Of a stretch of DNA of 34,031 nt, positions 1 through 8,195 are shown piece by piece; within the stretch, counting starts at the first letter, position 1, and the number at the start of each line of letters is the position of its first letter. The notes under the pieces are model-generated. The model did not search any database and was not told the origin of the DNA. It saw only the letters and a program-made list of their open reading frames with translations. The stretch is from assembly GCA_035301545.1 (NCBI GenBank), contig DATGUA010000030.1, forward strand, positions 1-34,031, given 5' to 3'. The stretch is from DATGUA01 sp035301545. Lineage in GTDB: Bacteria > Bacillota > Clostridia > Tissierellales > Tissierellaceae. A program made the translations under genes and the position numbers.

Positions 1-163
1 CTGGCTTTGAAAAAAAACTTAATCCTTTTCCATCTCCAGGCATTACCATAGCTGTTACAATCCCTCTTTCTAAGCTAATTTCAAAATCATATATATATCC
101 TAATCTTTCACCATTATAAATATTTATAACTTCTTTCATCTTTATATCAGAAATTTTCAACAT
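1..163 (-). CDS. YlmC/YmxH-family PRC-barrel protein, 3' part cut by window edge
   Basis: The first 54 codons of a minus-strand gene run off the left edge. The start ATG at 163 has a strong site (aaggaggg) about 7 nt upstream. The visible protein begins MLKISDIKMKEVINIYNGER and continues with a GYIYDFEISLERG stretch, which is the pattern of the short PRC-barrel proteins of the YlmC/YmxH family. These are about 80-90 residues long and are often found next to sigG in clostridia and bacilli. Their exact role is not established; they are annotated as sporulation-related. Position just downstream of sigG fits. The C-terminal part cannot be seen, so family assignment rests on the N-terminal half and context. 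Confidence 0.75.
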   Translation of the reverse strand, partial: MLKISDIKMKEVINIYNGERLGYIYDFEISLERGIVTAMVMPGDGKGLSFFSKP

Positions 164-339
164 AATAATCCCTCCTTACCATCTTGTCTATATATGTATA
201 TTAGTTTTATTTAAAATTATTCTTATTTATTAGGTGCTTTTTTGGTTTATATTTTAATTTTTATTTAATATTATTTATGATAAGATTTATTATGATATAT
301 GAATAAATAGAATCGAAATTTTTTCATTTAAACTTCTTT

Positions 340-397
340 ATATTTAAAATGGAAAGTATTTAGAAATTAATTTCTAAATACTTTCCATTTTAAATAT
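340..397 (-). terminator. Perfect 29-bp inverted repeat downstream of sigG
   Basis: Bases 340-368 and 369-397 are exact reverse complements with no unpaired spacer (a few central bases would form the loop). The arms are AT-rich with a GGAAAGTATTTAG core. It lies 37 bp after the sigG stop and before ylmC. The T-rich part lies within the distal arm rather than after it, so a terminator is likely but not textbook. It could act on both strands. Confidence 0.6.
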
Positions 398-434
398 TTT
401 CTAGTTTTATATTAATTAGTTTTATTAATATTGT

Positions 435-1208
435 TTAAATATATTTTCTCATTCTTTTTAATGCATCTTTTTCTAATCTTGATACTTGTGCCTGAGATAT
501 ACCTATTTCATCTGCTACTTCCATTTGAGTCCTACCTTTAAAGAATCTTAAATCTAATATTTCTTGTTCCCTATTGTCTAACTTTTTTATTGCCTGATTT
601 AATGCTATCCTTTCACTCCAAAATCCATCCTTTTCTTTTTCATCTTTTATTTGGTCCATTACAAAAATTGCATCTCCACTATCGTGGAATACGGGCTCAA
701 ATAAAGATATAGGATCCTGTATGGATTCTAATGCAAATACTACATCTTCTTTTGGCAAATCTAACTCTTCTGATATTTCAATTATAGTAGGCTCTTTAGA
801 GTTTTTATATATTAATTGTTCTCTTGCATGTAATGCCCTATATGCTATATCTCTTAAGGATCTACTTACACGTATTGGATTGTTATCTCTTAAATATCTT
901 CTAATTTCCCCAATTATCATTGGAACAGCATAAGTTGAAAATCTTACATTATGACTTAAATCAAAATTATCTATCGCTTTTATTAATCCAATACATCCTA
1001 TTTGAAACAAATCATCTACAGGCTCTCCACGTCTATTAAATCTTTGTATTATGCTCAATACAAGCCTTAGATTTCCTTGTATAAACTCTTCTCTTGCTGC
1101 TGTATCCCCTTTTTTAATCTTAACAAATAATCCTTTCATTTCATCGTTTGTTAAAACTGGTAATTTAGCAGTGTCTACACCACAAATTTCCACCTTAGTT
1201 GTTTGCAT
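435..1208 (-). CDS. sigG: RNA polymerase sporulation sigma factor SigG
   Basis: This 257-residue sigma-70 family protein is the late forespore sigma factor. The N-terminal VEICGVDTAKLPVL segment is characteristic of SigG and separates it from SigF. Region 2 (GNLRLVLSIIQRF, DDLFQIGCIGLIKAIDNFD, RFSTYAVPMIIGEIRRYLRD) binds core and the -10 element. The C-terminal region 4 helix-turn-helix (TQMEVADEIGISQAQVSRLE) reads the -35 element. Length matches the family, about 257-260. The ATG at 1208 has a modest ribosome site (aaaggatg). It follows sigE but is separated from it by a good terminator at 1301-1330, so it should have its own promoter; in Bacillus sigG is driven by SigF and SigG. Confidence 0.96.
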   Translation of the reverse strand: MQTTKVEICGVDTAKLPVLTNDEMKGLFVKIKKGDTAAREEFIQGNLRLVLSIIQRFNRRGEPVDDLFQIGCIGLIKAIDNFDLSHNVRFSTYAVPMIIGEIRRYLRDNNPIRVSRSLRDIAYRALHAREQLIYKNSKEPTIIEISEELDLPKEDVVFALESIQDPISLFEPVFHDSGDAIFVMDQIKDEKEKDGFWSERIALNQAIKKLDNREQEILDLRFFKGRTQMEVADEIGISQAQVSRLEKDALKRMRKYI

Positions 1209-1300
1209 TTATGTTTCATCCTTTCAAGATTATTTGCCCCTTTCTAATTAAATTATTGACATATGTATGTTTTTTATTCACAAATATATTTATAATATAA

Positions 1301-1330
1301 AAAAGGTTATTGGAGATTCAATAACCTTTT
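1301..1330 (-). terminator. Rho-independent terminator of spoIIGA-sigE
   Basis: On the minus strand a 12-bp stem (AAAAGGTTATTG / CAATAACCTTTT) with a 6-nt loop is followed by an uninterrupted U-run. The first arm overlaps the sigE stop codon by two bases. It separates sigE from sigG transcription. Confidence 0.85.
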
Positions 1331-2042
1331 ACACTAACTTACTCATATCTTTTTGTAGTCTTTTTATTATCCTTTTTTCTAATCTTGATATATAGGATTG
1401 AGATATACCTAGTAAATCTGCAACTTCTTTTTGAGTTTTCTCTATACCATTAGGTAATCCAAATCTTAGTTTTATTATAGTTTTTTCTCTATTAGTTAAT
1501 TTCCCAATAGATTGGCCTAATAATTCTTTATCGACTTCCCCTTCTATATATTTATATATAATATCTCCTTCTGTACCTAATATATCTGAAAGTAAAAGTT
1601 CATTTCCATCCCAATCTACATTTAAAGGTTCATCTAAAGATACCTCACTCCGTATTCTACTTGTCTTTCTTAGATACATTAATATCTCATTTTCTATACA
1701 TCTCGAAGCATAAGTTGCCAATTTGATTTTCTTATCTGGATCAAAAGTATTCACTGCTTTAATTAATCCAATTGTTCCTATAGAAGTTAAATCTTCTATA
1801 GGTATTTTTGTATTATCAAATTTTCTAGCAATATACACTACTAATCTTAAATTCCTTTCTATTAATATCCCTTTAATAGATTCATCTTTCTTTAAATTCT
1901 TTAAATAATATTCTTCTTCTTCTGAAGATAATGGTGGAGGTAATGTTTCTCCTGTTCCAATATAATCAATTCTCTTTAATAATCTAAACTTTCTTAAAAA
2001 CTTAAACCATAACAATTTAATTTTATACTTAATATTCTTCAT
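1329..2042 (-). CDS. sigE: Pro-sigma-E, early mother-cell sigma factor
   Basis: This 237-residue sigma-70 factor is SigE. Its N-terminal amphipathic, basic pro-sequence (about residues 1-28, ending near RIDYIGTGETLPPPL) is removed by SpoIIGA in the known pathway. Region 2 is seen as RNLRLVVYIARKF, IEDLTSIGTIGLIKAVNTFD and LATYASRCIENEILMYLRK. The SEVSLDEPLNVDWDGNELLL segment is highly SigE-like. The region 4 helix-turn-helix is KTQKEVADLLGISQSYISRL. The ATG overlaps the spoIIGA stop (ATGA), so the protease and its substrate are translationally coupled. The ribosome site lies within the end of spoIIGA (agggggaac). Confidence 0.97.
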   Translation of the reverse strand: MKNIKYKIKLLWFKFLRKFRLLKRIDYIGTGETLPPPLSSEEEEYYLKNLKKDESIKGILIERNLRLVVYIARKFDNTKIPIEDLTSIGTIGLIKAVNTFDPDKKIKLATYASRCIENEILMYLRKTSRIRSEVSLDEPLNVDWDGNELLLSDILGTEGDIIYKYIEGEVDKELLGQSIGKLTNREKTIIKLRFGLPNGIEKTQKEVADLLGISQSYISRLEKRIIKRLQKDMSKLV

Positions 2043-2953
2043 GCTAGTTCCCCCTGTGATATAACTTTATAGTTTAATAGGCCACTATAATTTAAATCTT
2101 CCGATATCTTCCCTTGAAATATACCTACTATCATATTTTCTTCTAATATAGATTCTTCATCATTAAAATCTATTATTATGTAGTCTGGTCTAAATCCTAA
2201 TAATATTCCTCCACTATTTCCTACAGATTCAAATGGTATTAAATGTAGTGATATATCATCTCTTAATTCTTTCAAAGTTTTCTCTAATATAATAAAATCA
2301 TTGCAATTATTGTTATCATATACTTTTCTAAGCTCTATTGGTAAAAAGTCCTTTAATTTATCATATTCTGCTACCATAACTGAACGATTGGAAAAAGGTT
2401 CTACTAAGGTATTCCCAGTATCTACTAAAACTTCTATTGATATATTTTTATTATTATAAGATATGGTAGCTGTTGCTAAAAACTTTTCTTGTATAGATCT
2501 GTTATCATAGTATTCAAAAATTTTATAAGCTCCTAAAATAGCAATAAATAGTCCTATCAATATATATTTCAATTTAAATAATTCTTGTACCTGTATTTTT
2601 TTTATTAAAACATGGTATACATTTCCGAAATTAAATGATATACCCATGATAGCACCTGCAAAAATAAAAGACATAATATAAAATCCTATTAATTGATATA
2701 TAAATATTTTTAGGTTGTCACTTTTAAATGTAAATAAAACTATAATAATAGAAATAATTATTTTCATATAAAATTTAGTTAAAAATAACAATGATGGATA
2801 AAAAAAGACTAAAGAATATAATGCACTTATTATCCCCCCTAATATTATATTTCTTATAAGGGTTGTAGATTTTGTAATTAATTTAGTTAAATATAATATT
2901 AAAAAATTAATAATAAAATTCTCTAATAAATAATACTCTAATATTATATACAA
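2039..2953 (-). CDS. spoIIGA: Sigma-E processing aspartic peptidase SpoIIGA
   Basis: This 304-residue membrane protease cleaves pro-sigma-E during early sporulation. The N-terminal half has about five membrane segments (residues roughly 5-24, 34-56, 62-77, 84-105, 128-146). The cytoplasmic C-terminal half carries the aspartic protease motif VLVDTGNTL with Asp about 178. Later YIIIDF and GIFQGKIS stretches also fit the family (about 300 residues). The start is TTG at 2953, chosen because aaggaggag sits 8 nt upstream and no upstream ATG fits. It overlaps sigE by 4 nt. In the known family it is activated by a forespore signal protein (SpoIIR), which is not in this window. Confidence 0.93.
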   Translation of the reverse strand: MYIILEYYLLENFIINFLILYLTKLITKSTTLIRNIILGGIISALYSLVFFYPSLLFLTKFYMKIIISIIIVLFTFKSDNLKIFIYQLIGFYIMSFIFAGAIMGISFNFGNVYHVLIKKIQVQELFKLKYILIGLFIAILGAYKIFEYYDNRSIQEKFLATATISYNNKNISIEVLVDTGNTLVEPFSNRSVMVAEYDKLKDFLPIELRKVYDNNNCNDFIILEKTLKELRDDISLHLIPFESVGNSGGILLGFRPDYIIIDFNDEESILEENMIVGIFQGKISEDLNYSGLLNYKVISQGELA

Positions 2954-3014
2954 TTTTCTCCTCCTTAAAATCTACCATCCTTAAAACTTATTCATCTCTT
3001 CCTTCTTTATGACT

Positions 3015-3047
3015 ATTATAGAATAAAAACTATGAAAAATTTGTCAA
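3015..3047 (-). promoter_or_regulatory. spoIIG-type promoter with 21-bp spacer and possible Spo0A box
   Basis: On the minus strand TTGACA (3047-3042) and TATAAT (3020-3015) both match the sigma-A consensus exactly but are 21 bp apart instead of 17. The Bacillus spoIIG promoter has the same oddity (22 bp) and is activated by phosphorylated Spo0A bound beside the -35. Here TTTGTCAAT on the opposite strand across the -35 resembles a 0A box. The start codon of spoIIGA lies about 60 bp downstream. Confidence 0.75.
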
Positions 3048-3060
3048 TATTAGAGAAATA

Positions 3061-3094
3061 AAAAAAACGTATCTTTCTATTTAGATACGTTTTT
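3061..3094 (-). terminator. Rho-independent terminator of the dcw cluster after ftsZ
   Basis: A 12-bp stem (AAAAACGTATCT / AGATACGTTTTT, with an 8-nt loop) is followed on the minus strand by a run of U. It starts 13 nt after the ftsZ stop and lies just upstream of the spoIIG promoter, isolating the two transcription units. Confidence 0.88.
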
Positions 3095-3107
3095 CATCAT
3101 AATATTA

Positions 3108-4205
3108 TTATTTTTTACCTTTTCTTCTCAAAAATATAGGTATATCTAGTTCATCTAAAGAATCATCTAAAAAATCATCTTCATTTTCATCATCTTCTTC
3201 TTTAACTTCTTCTTTAGTCCTTCGTGTTTTTTTAGGAGTTTCTGATGAAGATTCTTCATTAAAACCTGTCGCTATAACTGTTATATTAATTTGGTCATCC
3301 ATATTATCATCTATTCCTGCTCCAAATATAATATTTGCATCTTCATCTACTGATTGTCTTATAAGATCAGCCGCTTCATTTACTTCAAATATACCTAAAT
3401 CTGGTCCACCAGTTATATTTAGAAGTACTGATTTTGCTCCTTCAATCGAAGTCTCTAATAATGGGCTTTTTATAGCTTGTTCAGCTGCTTCAGTAGCTCT
3501 ATTATCTCCACTAGATTCTCCTATACCCATATGTGCTATACCTTTATTATACATAATTGTTTCAACATCAGCAAAATCTAAATTTATAAGATTAGGCACA
3601 GATATTAAATCAGATATACCTTGTATACCTTGCTTTAAAATCTCATCAGCCATTACAAAAGCATCTGACATTGTTGTGTTTTTATCTGCAATTTGTAATA
3701 GTCTATCATTTGGAATTGTTACTAAGGTATCAACCTTTTCTTTCAGAAAATTTATTCCATTCTCAGCCTTATTTAATCTTTGTCTACCTTCAAATGTAAA
3801 TGGTTTAGTTACTACACCTACAGTTAAGATTCCTAATTCTTTTGCAACTTCTGCTACTACAGGCGCAGCACCTGTTCCAGTTCCTCCACCCATACCTGCA
3901 GTTATAAATACCATATCACATCCTTTTACAGCCTCAGATATTTCATTTCTATTTTCTTCAGCTGCTTTTGTACCAATTTCTGGATTTGCACCTGCTCCTA
4001 AACCTTTAGTTAACTTTTCCCCTATTTGCAATTTAGATTCAGCCCTTGATGAATGTAATGATTGTCTATCTGTATTAAGAGCTATAAACTCTACACCTCT
4101 TACTCCATGATCTATCATTCTATTTACTGCATTATTTCCTCCACCACCTACTCCTATAACTTTAATCTTAGCAAATTGCTCAACATCAACATCAAAATCG
4201 AACAT
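3108..4205 (-). CDS. ftsZ: Cell division GTPase FtsZ
   Basis: FtsZ polymerises into the cytokinetic ring. This 365-residue protein has the N-terminal VIGVGGGGNNAVNRM loop, the tubulin signature GGGTGTG at residues 106-112, the T7-loop region NLDFADVETIM that activates GTP hydrolysis in the neighbouring subunit, an acidic flexible linker (about 318-350), and the conserved C-terminal peptide DIPIFLRR that binds membrane anchors such as FtsA, SepF or ZipA-like partners. The ATG at 4205 has gaggggg upstream. It is the last gene of the dcw cluster and is followed by a strong terminator. ftsA is not next to it. Confidence 0.99.
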   Translation of the reverse strand: MFDFDVDVEQFAKIKVIGVGGGGNNAVNRMIDHGVRGVEFIALNTDRQSLHSSRAESKLQIGEKLTKGLGAGANPEIGTKAAEENRNEISEAVKGCDMVFITAGMGGGTGTGAAPVVAEVAKELGILTVGVVTKPFTFEGRQRLNKAENGINFLKEKVDTLVTIPNDRLLQIADKNTTMSDAFVMADEILKQGIQGISDLISVPNLINLDFADVETIMYNKGIAHMGIGESSGDNRATEAAEQAIKSPLLETSIEGAKSVLLNITGGPDLGIFEVNEAADLIRQSVDEDANIIFGAGIDDNMDDQINITVIATGFNEESSSETPKKTRRTKEEVKEEDDENEDDFLDDSLDELDIPIFLRRKGKK

Positions 4206-4236
4206 TTTTCATCCCCCTCGTTAATTATTGCTGAAA

Positions 4237-4578
4237 TTATATTGATTTCTTTTTAAATAATATTAGTCTTCTGATAGTTGAAAAATTATTAAAGATCTTT
4301 CCACCAAAGATTAATATAGCTGAATAATATAATGGTACTCCTAATCTATCTCCTATATAAGTTAAAAAAATTGTTAATAGAGAATTTCCAAAAAAATCTG
4401 ATAAGAAAATCTTAATATCAAAACTTTCCTCTAAATTAGACCTAATACCACCAAATACAGAATCTAAAGAGACTAGTATAATCATTGTTATATATAAAGA
4501 ATATTCAGTATTATAAGTATAGGGTAATATAAAACCAATTATCCCACCTACTAAAATACCCATAATTGCGAAAGCCAT
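4237..4578 (-). CDS. sbp: Small basic protein Sbp, DUF1290 family
   Basis: This 113-residue membrane protein has about three or four hydrophobic segments (residues roughly 1-18, 26-42, 60-78, 82-95) and a basic C-terminus (RRLILFKKKSI). The sequence pattern GGIIGFILPYTYNTEYSLYI, LVSLDSVFGGIRSNLEESFD and RLGVPLYYSAILIFGGKIF matches the 'small basic protein' family, which sits between DUF881 genes and ftsZ in many Firmicutes. Its function is not known; the constant position suggests a role with the divisome. The ATG directly follows the DUF881 stop (TAAATG), and its ribosome site is formed by the last codons of that gene (aggaggatgag). Confidence 0.88.
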   Translation of the reverse strand: MAFAIMGILVGGIIGFILPYTYNTEYSLYITMIILVSLDSVFGGIRSNLEESFDIKIFLSDFFGNSLLTIFLTYIGDRLGVPLYYSAILIFGGKIFNNFSTIRRLILFKKKSI

Positions 4579-5304
4579 TTACTCATCCTCCTCTTTTGGT
4601 TCAGCATATTTAAAGGAAAAGCTACCTGTATACCCATATATCACTACATTATCTTCAACTTTTGGTTCAAATCCAATTGAATAGACATTTTTTAAAGCAT
4701 CTCCATAAGTCCCAGAAGCTACTACTGAAGCCATTAAAGCTTTAGGATCACCGATTGCCCTAATTATAAAAGGTGTACCTACACTCTTTTTATTAATCTT
4801 TACAACAGGTCCTAAACATTTGATCTCTGAATTAGACATCACTCTTTCATCATTAATTGAAATAGCCTCTGCACCTGCAACCCTTAAATCATTTATAATA
4901 TTCAAAATGTCAACATCATGTATAATATCATCATCTATATCATATCCAACTATTTCATCATCTGGATTATCAAACATTTTAATGGAAATTCCTGGACCTT
5001 CAATTTGACTATAACCTGACAAAGATCTATTATGTTTTAAATCCTCGGCTAATACATCTATTATATCTTCATCACCTTGTTCCACATTTTGTAAAATTTC
5101 TAATTCCTTTTCTTTTTCTGAAATCACTTTATCTAAATCTTCTATTTCACCTTTAGCAATTTCAATTTCATTAGACATATCTTCTAGAGAATTAATCGTT
5201 ACTGGCATATAAAGTTCTAAATTTTCCCTCATCTGAATAGTTAGGAGCATGCCTAAAATCCCACCAAAGAATGTTAATATAATTTTTGTTTTATTTATTT
5301 TCAT
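4579..5304 (-). CDS. DUF881 family membrane-anchored protein, second copy
   Basis: This 241-residue protein has one N-terminal membrane anchor (about residues 7-24), a coiled coil (about 35-75) and an extracytoplasmic DUF881 domain (YSQIEGPGISIKMFDNPDD, then GAEAISINDERVMSNSEIKC and PFIIRAIGDPKALMAS). DUF881 proteins resemble B. subtilis YlxX/YlxW and have no proven function; they flank sbp and ftsQ. A TTG five codons further upstream is in frame, but the ATG at 5304 was chosen because ggaagtgg is suitably placed before it and it gives the normal short basic N-terminus (MKINKTK). It is a paralogue of the next gene upstream, and the two lie 17 nt apart. Confidence 0.85.
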   Translation of the reverse strand: MKINKTKIILTFFGGILGMLLTIQMRENLELYMPVTINSLEDMSNEIEIAKGEIEDLDKVISEKEKELEILQNVEQGDEDIIDVLAEDLKHNRSLSGYSQIEGPGISIKMFDNPDDEIVGYDIDDDIIHDVDILNIINDLRVAGAEAISINDERVMSNSEIKCLGPVVKINKKSVGTPFIIRAIGDPKALMASVVASGTYGDALKNVYSIGFEPKVEDNVVIYGYTGSFSFKYAEPKEEDE

Positions 5305-5321
5305 AATAACCACTTCCAATT

Positions 5322-6047
5322 TTAATTAGAAATTTCTTCGATTGGATCTCCATATATAAAGTCTTTTACATTTCTATATTTAGGAATATTTATATTTTTA
5401 TCTTGCCTTAAATTAACAAGATAATCATAATGTCTTAATTGCCAAACTATTCCATGTTTTATTCCTAAAGCAGATTCTAAAATATCAGGATCACCTATAG
5501 CTTTTATAATAATAGGTGCACTAGTAGATACACCATTGATTTCTATATGATCTCCTGCTCTAACAATTTCTGTATAAGAAGTATATCTTTGATCATTAAT
5601 AGAAATCGCCTCTGCATCTGCTGCATTTAATATACTAATAGTCTGTAAAATTAAATCTAATTCATCTACTATTCCATATCCTTCTCCATACTGTATATCT
5701 TCCGGAGGATCCTCTATCTTTAACACTATTCCTTGACCTTCTAAATCGGTATATCCACCTAGCATCTTATATTTTACAGTATCATTGTATATATTTTCAG
5801 CATATACATTTTTATCTACCTCATTTTGTTCATACTGTTCAATCTTTTTCTCTAATTCTTCTATATGATCTGTCTGGGAGTCTTTCTCTGATTGTAGTTT
5901 TTTTAGTTCAGCTGCTAATTGTTGTGATCTTTGAGTAGGAAGTATACCACCTACAGTTTGATTAACAGTTTTTAATTGGATGGATAAAATTAATCCTAAG
6001 AAAATAGAAACTAATATAATTGCAATTGTATTCTTTCTGTTTTTCAT
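5322..6047 (-). CDS. DUF881 family membrane-anchored protein, first copy
   Basis: This 241-residue protein has an N-terminal anchor (about residues 6-23), a coiled coil (about 35-72) and a DUF881 domain with the same landmarks as its neighbour: GGYTDLEGQGIVLKIEDPPE, ADAEAISINDQRYTSYTEI, and PIIIKAIGDPDILESAL. An in-frame ATG lies at 6065, but the strong site aaggagg falls between the two ATGs, 5 nt before 6047, so 6047 is the start. The ribosome site overlaps the ftsQ stop codon, suggesting coupling. The function of the family is unknown. The tandem arrangement suggests an old duplication, with the proteins perhaps acting as partners. Confidence 0.87.
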   Translation of the reverse strand: MKNRKNTIAIILVSIFLGLILSIQLKTVNQTVGGILPTQRSQQLAAELKKLQSEKDSQTDHIEELEKKIEQYEQNEVDKNVYAENIYNDTVKYKMLGGYTDLEGQGIVLKIEDPPEDIQYGEGYGIVDELDLILQTISILNAADAEAISINDQRYTSYTEIVRAGDHIEINGVSTSAPIIIKAIGDPDILESALGIKHGIVWQLRHYDYLVNLRQDKNINIPKYRNVKDFIYGDPIEEISN

Positions 6048-6057
6048 TTTATCCTCC

Positions 6058-6807
6058 TTAATCATCAGTAATTATAACAGGATGATCTCCCTTATTCATA
6101 TTTATCCCTTTGACATTAATACCTTTTTCTTTAATATCTTTTAGTATTTCATTCAACAATCTTAGCCTATATTCTACATTATCTAAGTTACCGAAAGTAA
6201 TGTCAATACCATTTTTTAACAAAATTTTTACATCATTTCTAGATTCTACATCTATAAATTCTATTTCTTCTAAAAGGTTTAATTTATCTCCTTCTTTAAA
6301 GAGATCTATAACATATTCATCAGATATAGTTTCAAATAGATTATCATTTATTCCAACATCATAAATATTTAAGCCTAGTATAACTGGTAGGTCTCCATCT
6401 GATGTATCTACTTGATTTAATACATATCCATCAACATCTATAATTTGATATGTAGATATAGTTTTTATTAAAGCTTTCTCTTCTTTTTCTACTATATCTA
6501 TAATTATCGTTGCAGGTAAACTTCTCCGTACTTTTATCTCCTTAATATATGATAACTTTTCAAGCCTCTCCTCAATATCTTTCATTCTCAATCTAAAAAT
6601 ATTTTCTCCAATATTTACAGTAGAATGTTCAATTATGTCTTCTTCTTCTAATTTAATATTTCCACGAACCTCAATATTTCTTATTTTAAAGACATCTGAT
6701 CTAATTATTATAAAAGATATTAAGGATAATATGGTGATAGATAGAAAAATGCTTAATAAAATTTTCTTTTTCCTTTGTCTTTTTTCAATTTTTGTCATTC
6801 TACCCAT
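6058..6807 (-). CDS. ftsQ: Cell division protein FtsQ/DivIB
   Basis: FtsQ/DivIB joins FtsL and FtsB/DivIC in a bitopic complex that recruits and controls septal peptidoglycan synthesis. This 249-residue protein has a basic cytoplasmic tail (MGRMTKIEKRQRKKK), a membrane segment (about 16-36), a POTRA domain (VFKIRNIEVRGNIKLEEEDI to about residue 106, including LRMKDIEERLEKLSYIKEIK and RSLPATIIIDIVEKE), then the FtsQ beta domain. The ATG at 6807 has gagggga upstream. It lies between murA and the DUF881 pair in the dcw cluster. Confidence 0.93.
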   Translation of the reverse strand: MGRMTKIEKRQRKKKILLSIFLSITILSLISFIIIRSDVFKIRNIEVRGNIKLEEEDIIEHSTVNIGENIFRLRMKDIEERLEKLSYIKEIKVRRSLPATIIIDIVEKEEKALIKTISTYQIIDVDGYVLNQVDTSDGDLPVILGLNIYDVGINDNLFETISDEYVIDLFKEGDKLNLLEEIEFIDVESRNDVKILLKNGIDITFGNLDNVEYRLRLLNEILKDIKEKGINVKGINMNKGDHPVIITDD

Positions 6808-6840
6808 ATATATCCCCTCATGCTTGTCCTAATTCTATTT

Positions 6841-6857
6841 TGCAGCAAAAAGCTGCA
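6841..6857 (-). other. Small hairpin between murA and ftsQ
   Basis: TGCAGC and GCTGCA flank a 5-nt loop directly after the murA stop codon. No U-run follows on the minus strand, so it is unlikely to terminate; it could mark an RNA processing or stability point in the long dcw transcript. Confidence 0.4.
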
Positions 6858-8120
6858 TTAAACACATTTAATATCTGCCCCTAATTTCTGTAAATTATCA
6901 TGAAATTTATCATACCCACGCTGTATATGTTTTATATCTTTTATCTCAGTTGTACCTTTTGCTGCTAGACCACCTAGTACTAATGCGGCTCCTCCTCGGA
7001 GGTCTTTGGCATACACTGAAGCACCAGTTAAATTTTCTATTCCTTTAACTATTGCTACTTTTCCAAACACCTTAACATCTGCTCCCATCCTTCTCAATTC
7101 TTCCCCATGTTTAAATCTATTTTCAAATACAGTCTCATTTATTATACTAGTTCCTTCAGCTATAGACAATAAAGACATAAATTGAGCTTGCATATCAGTA
7201 GGAAATCCTGGAAAGGGTAAGGTTTGTAACATTTCAATTGATTTAATATTTTTAGGACCTATTATTTTTATAGTTTTTTTATCATCATATATATATATAT
7301 ATGCCCCTATTTCCTTTAGTTTAACTATAATACTTTGTAAATGATCTACAATAATATTGTTTAGGATGATTTCTCCCTTAGTCATAGCTGCACCAACCAT
7401 ATAAGTACCTGCTACTATTCTATCAGAAATAATTTTATGAGTACATCTATTTAATGATTTTAATTCTACTCCTTTAATTTTAATTACATTACTTCCAGCA
7501 CCTGTTACTTTTCCACCGATCTTGTTTAAGTAATTTTGTAAATCTATTATTTCTGGCTCTCTAGCAGCATTCCTAATAATAGTGGTTCCATCTGCAGTTA
7601 TTGCTGCTAACATAATATTCTCTGTTGCTCCAACTGATGGAAAGTCCAACTGAATATCTGCCCCTTTCAATCCTATAGTTTTACAATGTAAATATCCATG
7701 GGATTCTTCTATTATAGCTCCCATTTCACGTAAGGACTTTAAATGTAGATCTATAGGCCTAGGTCCGATTTCACACCCACCTGGATAACTAATTCTAACC
7801 TCTTGAAATCTTGCTAATAGAGATCCCATTAAAATTATAGATGATCTCATCTTTCTTACTAATTCTTCAGACAGGGATATAGAATTTATAGTACTCGAAT
7901 CTACAATTAAACTATCTCCTTCTAAATCTACTTTAGCACCTAAGGATGTTAATATTTCTATCATTACTTCTACATCTCTTAGCATAGAAACATTTGAAAT
8001 CACACTAGTTTCTCCACTTATCACTGTAGCAGCTAAAATTGGAAGTATTGCATTTTTTGCTCCTTTTATATCTAATTCACCTTTTAAATTATTTCCTCCA
8101 TTGATAATATACTTTTCCAT
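6858..8120 (-). CDS. murA: UDP-N-acetylglucosamine 1-carboxyvinyltransferase MurA
   Basis: MurA transfers enolpyruvate from PEP to UDP-GlcNAc, the first committed step of peptidoglycan precursor synthesis, in the cytoplasm. The 420-residue protein matches the usual size. It has the KGAKNAILP substrate loop (Lys20 to about Pro27) and the catalytic-loop cysteine in GGCEIGPRPIDLH (Cys116, the residue alkylated by fosfomycin). Longer upstream ATG/GTG choices are in frame, but the ATG at 8120 has ggaggtg 8 nt before it and gives the standard N-terminus MEKYIINGG. Firmicutes often carry a second murA; only this one is here. The 75-nt gap to murG contains a TATAAT (8154-8149) without a good -35, so an internal promoter is possible but unproven. 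Confidence 0.97.
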   Translation of the reverse strand: MEKYIINGGNNLKGELDIKGAKNAILPILAATVISGETSVISNVSMLRDVEVMIEILTSLGAKVDLEGDSLIVDSSTINSISLSEELVRKMRSSIILMGSLLARFQEVRISYPGGCEIGPRPIDLHLKSLREMGAIIEESHGYLHCKTIGLKGADIQLDFPSVGATENIMLAAITADGTTIIRNAAREPEIIDLQNYLNKIGGKVTGAGSNVIKIKGVELKSLNRCTHKIISDRIVAGTYMVGAAMTKGEIILNNIIVDHLQSIIVKLKEIGAYIYIYDDKKTIKIIGPKNIKSIEMLQTLPFPGFPTDMQAQFMSLLSIAEGTSIINETVFENRFKHGEELRRMGADVKVFGKVAIVKGIENLTGASVYAKDLRGGAALVLGGLAAKGTTEIKDIKHIQRGYDKFHDNLQKLGADIKCV

Positions 8121-8195
8121 CACTACACACCTCCACATTACATTAAAGATTATACAATTCATTTTATGTATATGGATGGCATAAGTGATACATTA

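Noticed and set aside
1252..1280. Possible SigF/SigG-type promoter before sigG (TGAATA-like -35)
   Set aside because: The -35 looks right, but the -10 (AATAAT) does not match the forespore consensus, so I did not list it as a feature.
3676..4110. Plus-strand open frame of 144 codons opposite ftsZ
   Set aside because: It is antisense to the conserved GTPase domain of ftsZ; the product is low-complexity Ser/Ile/Pro-rich and lacks a ribosome site.
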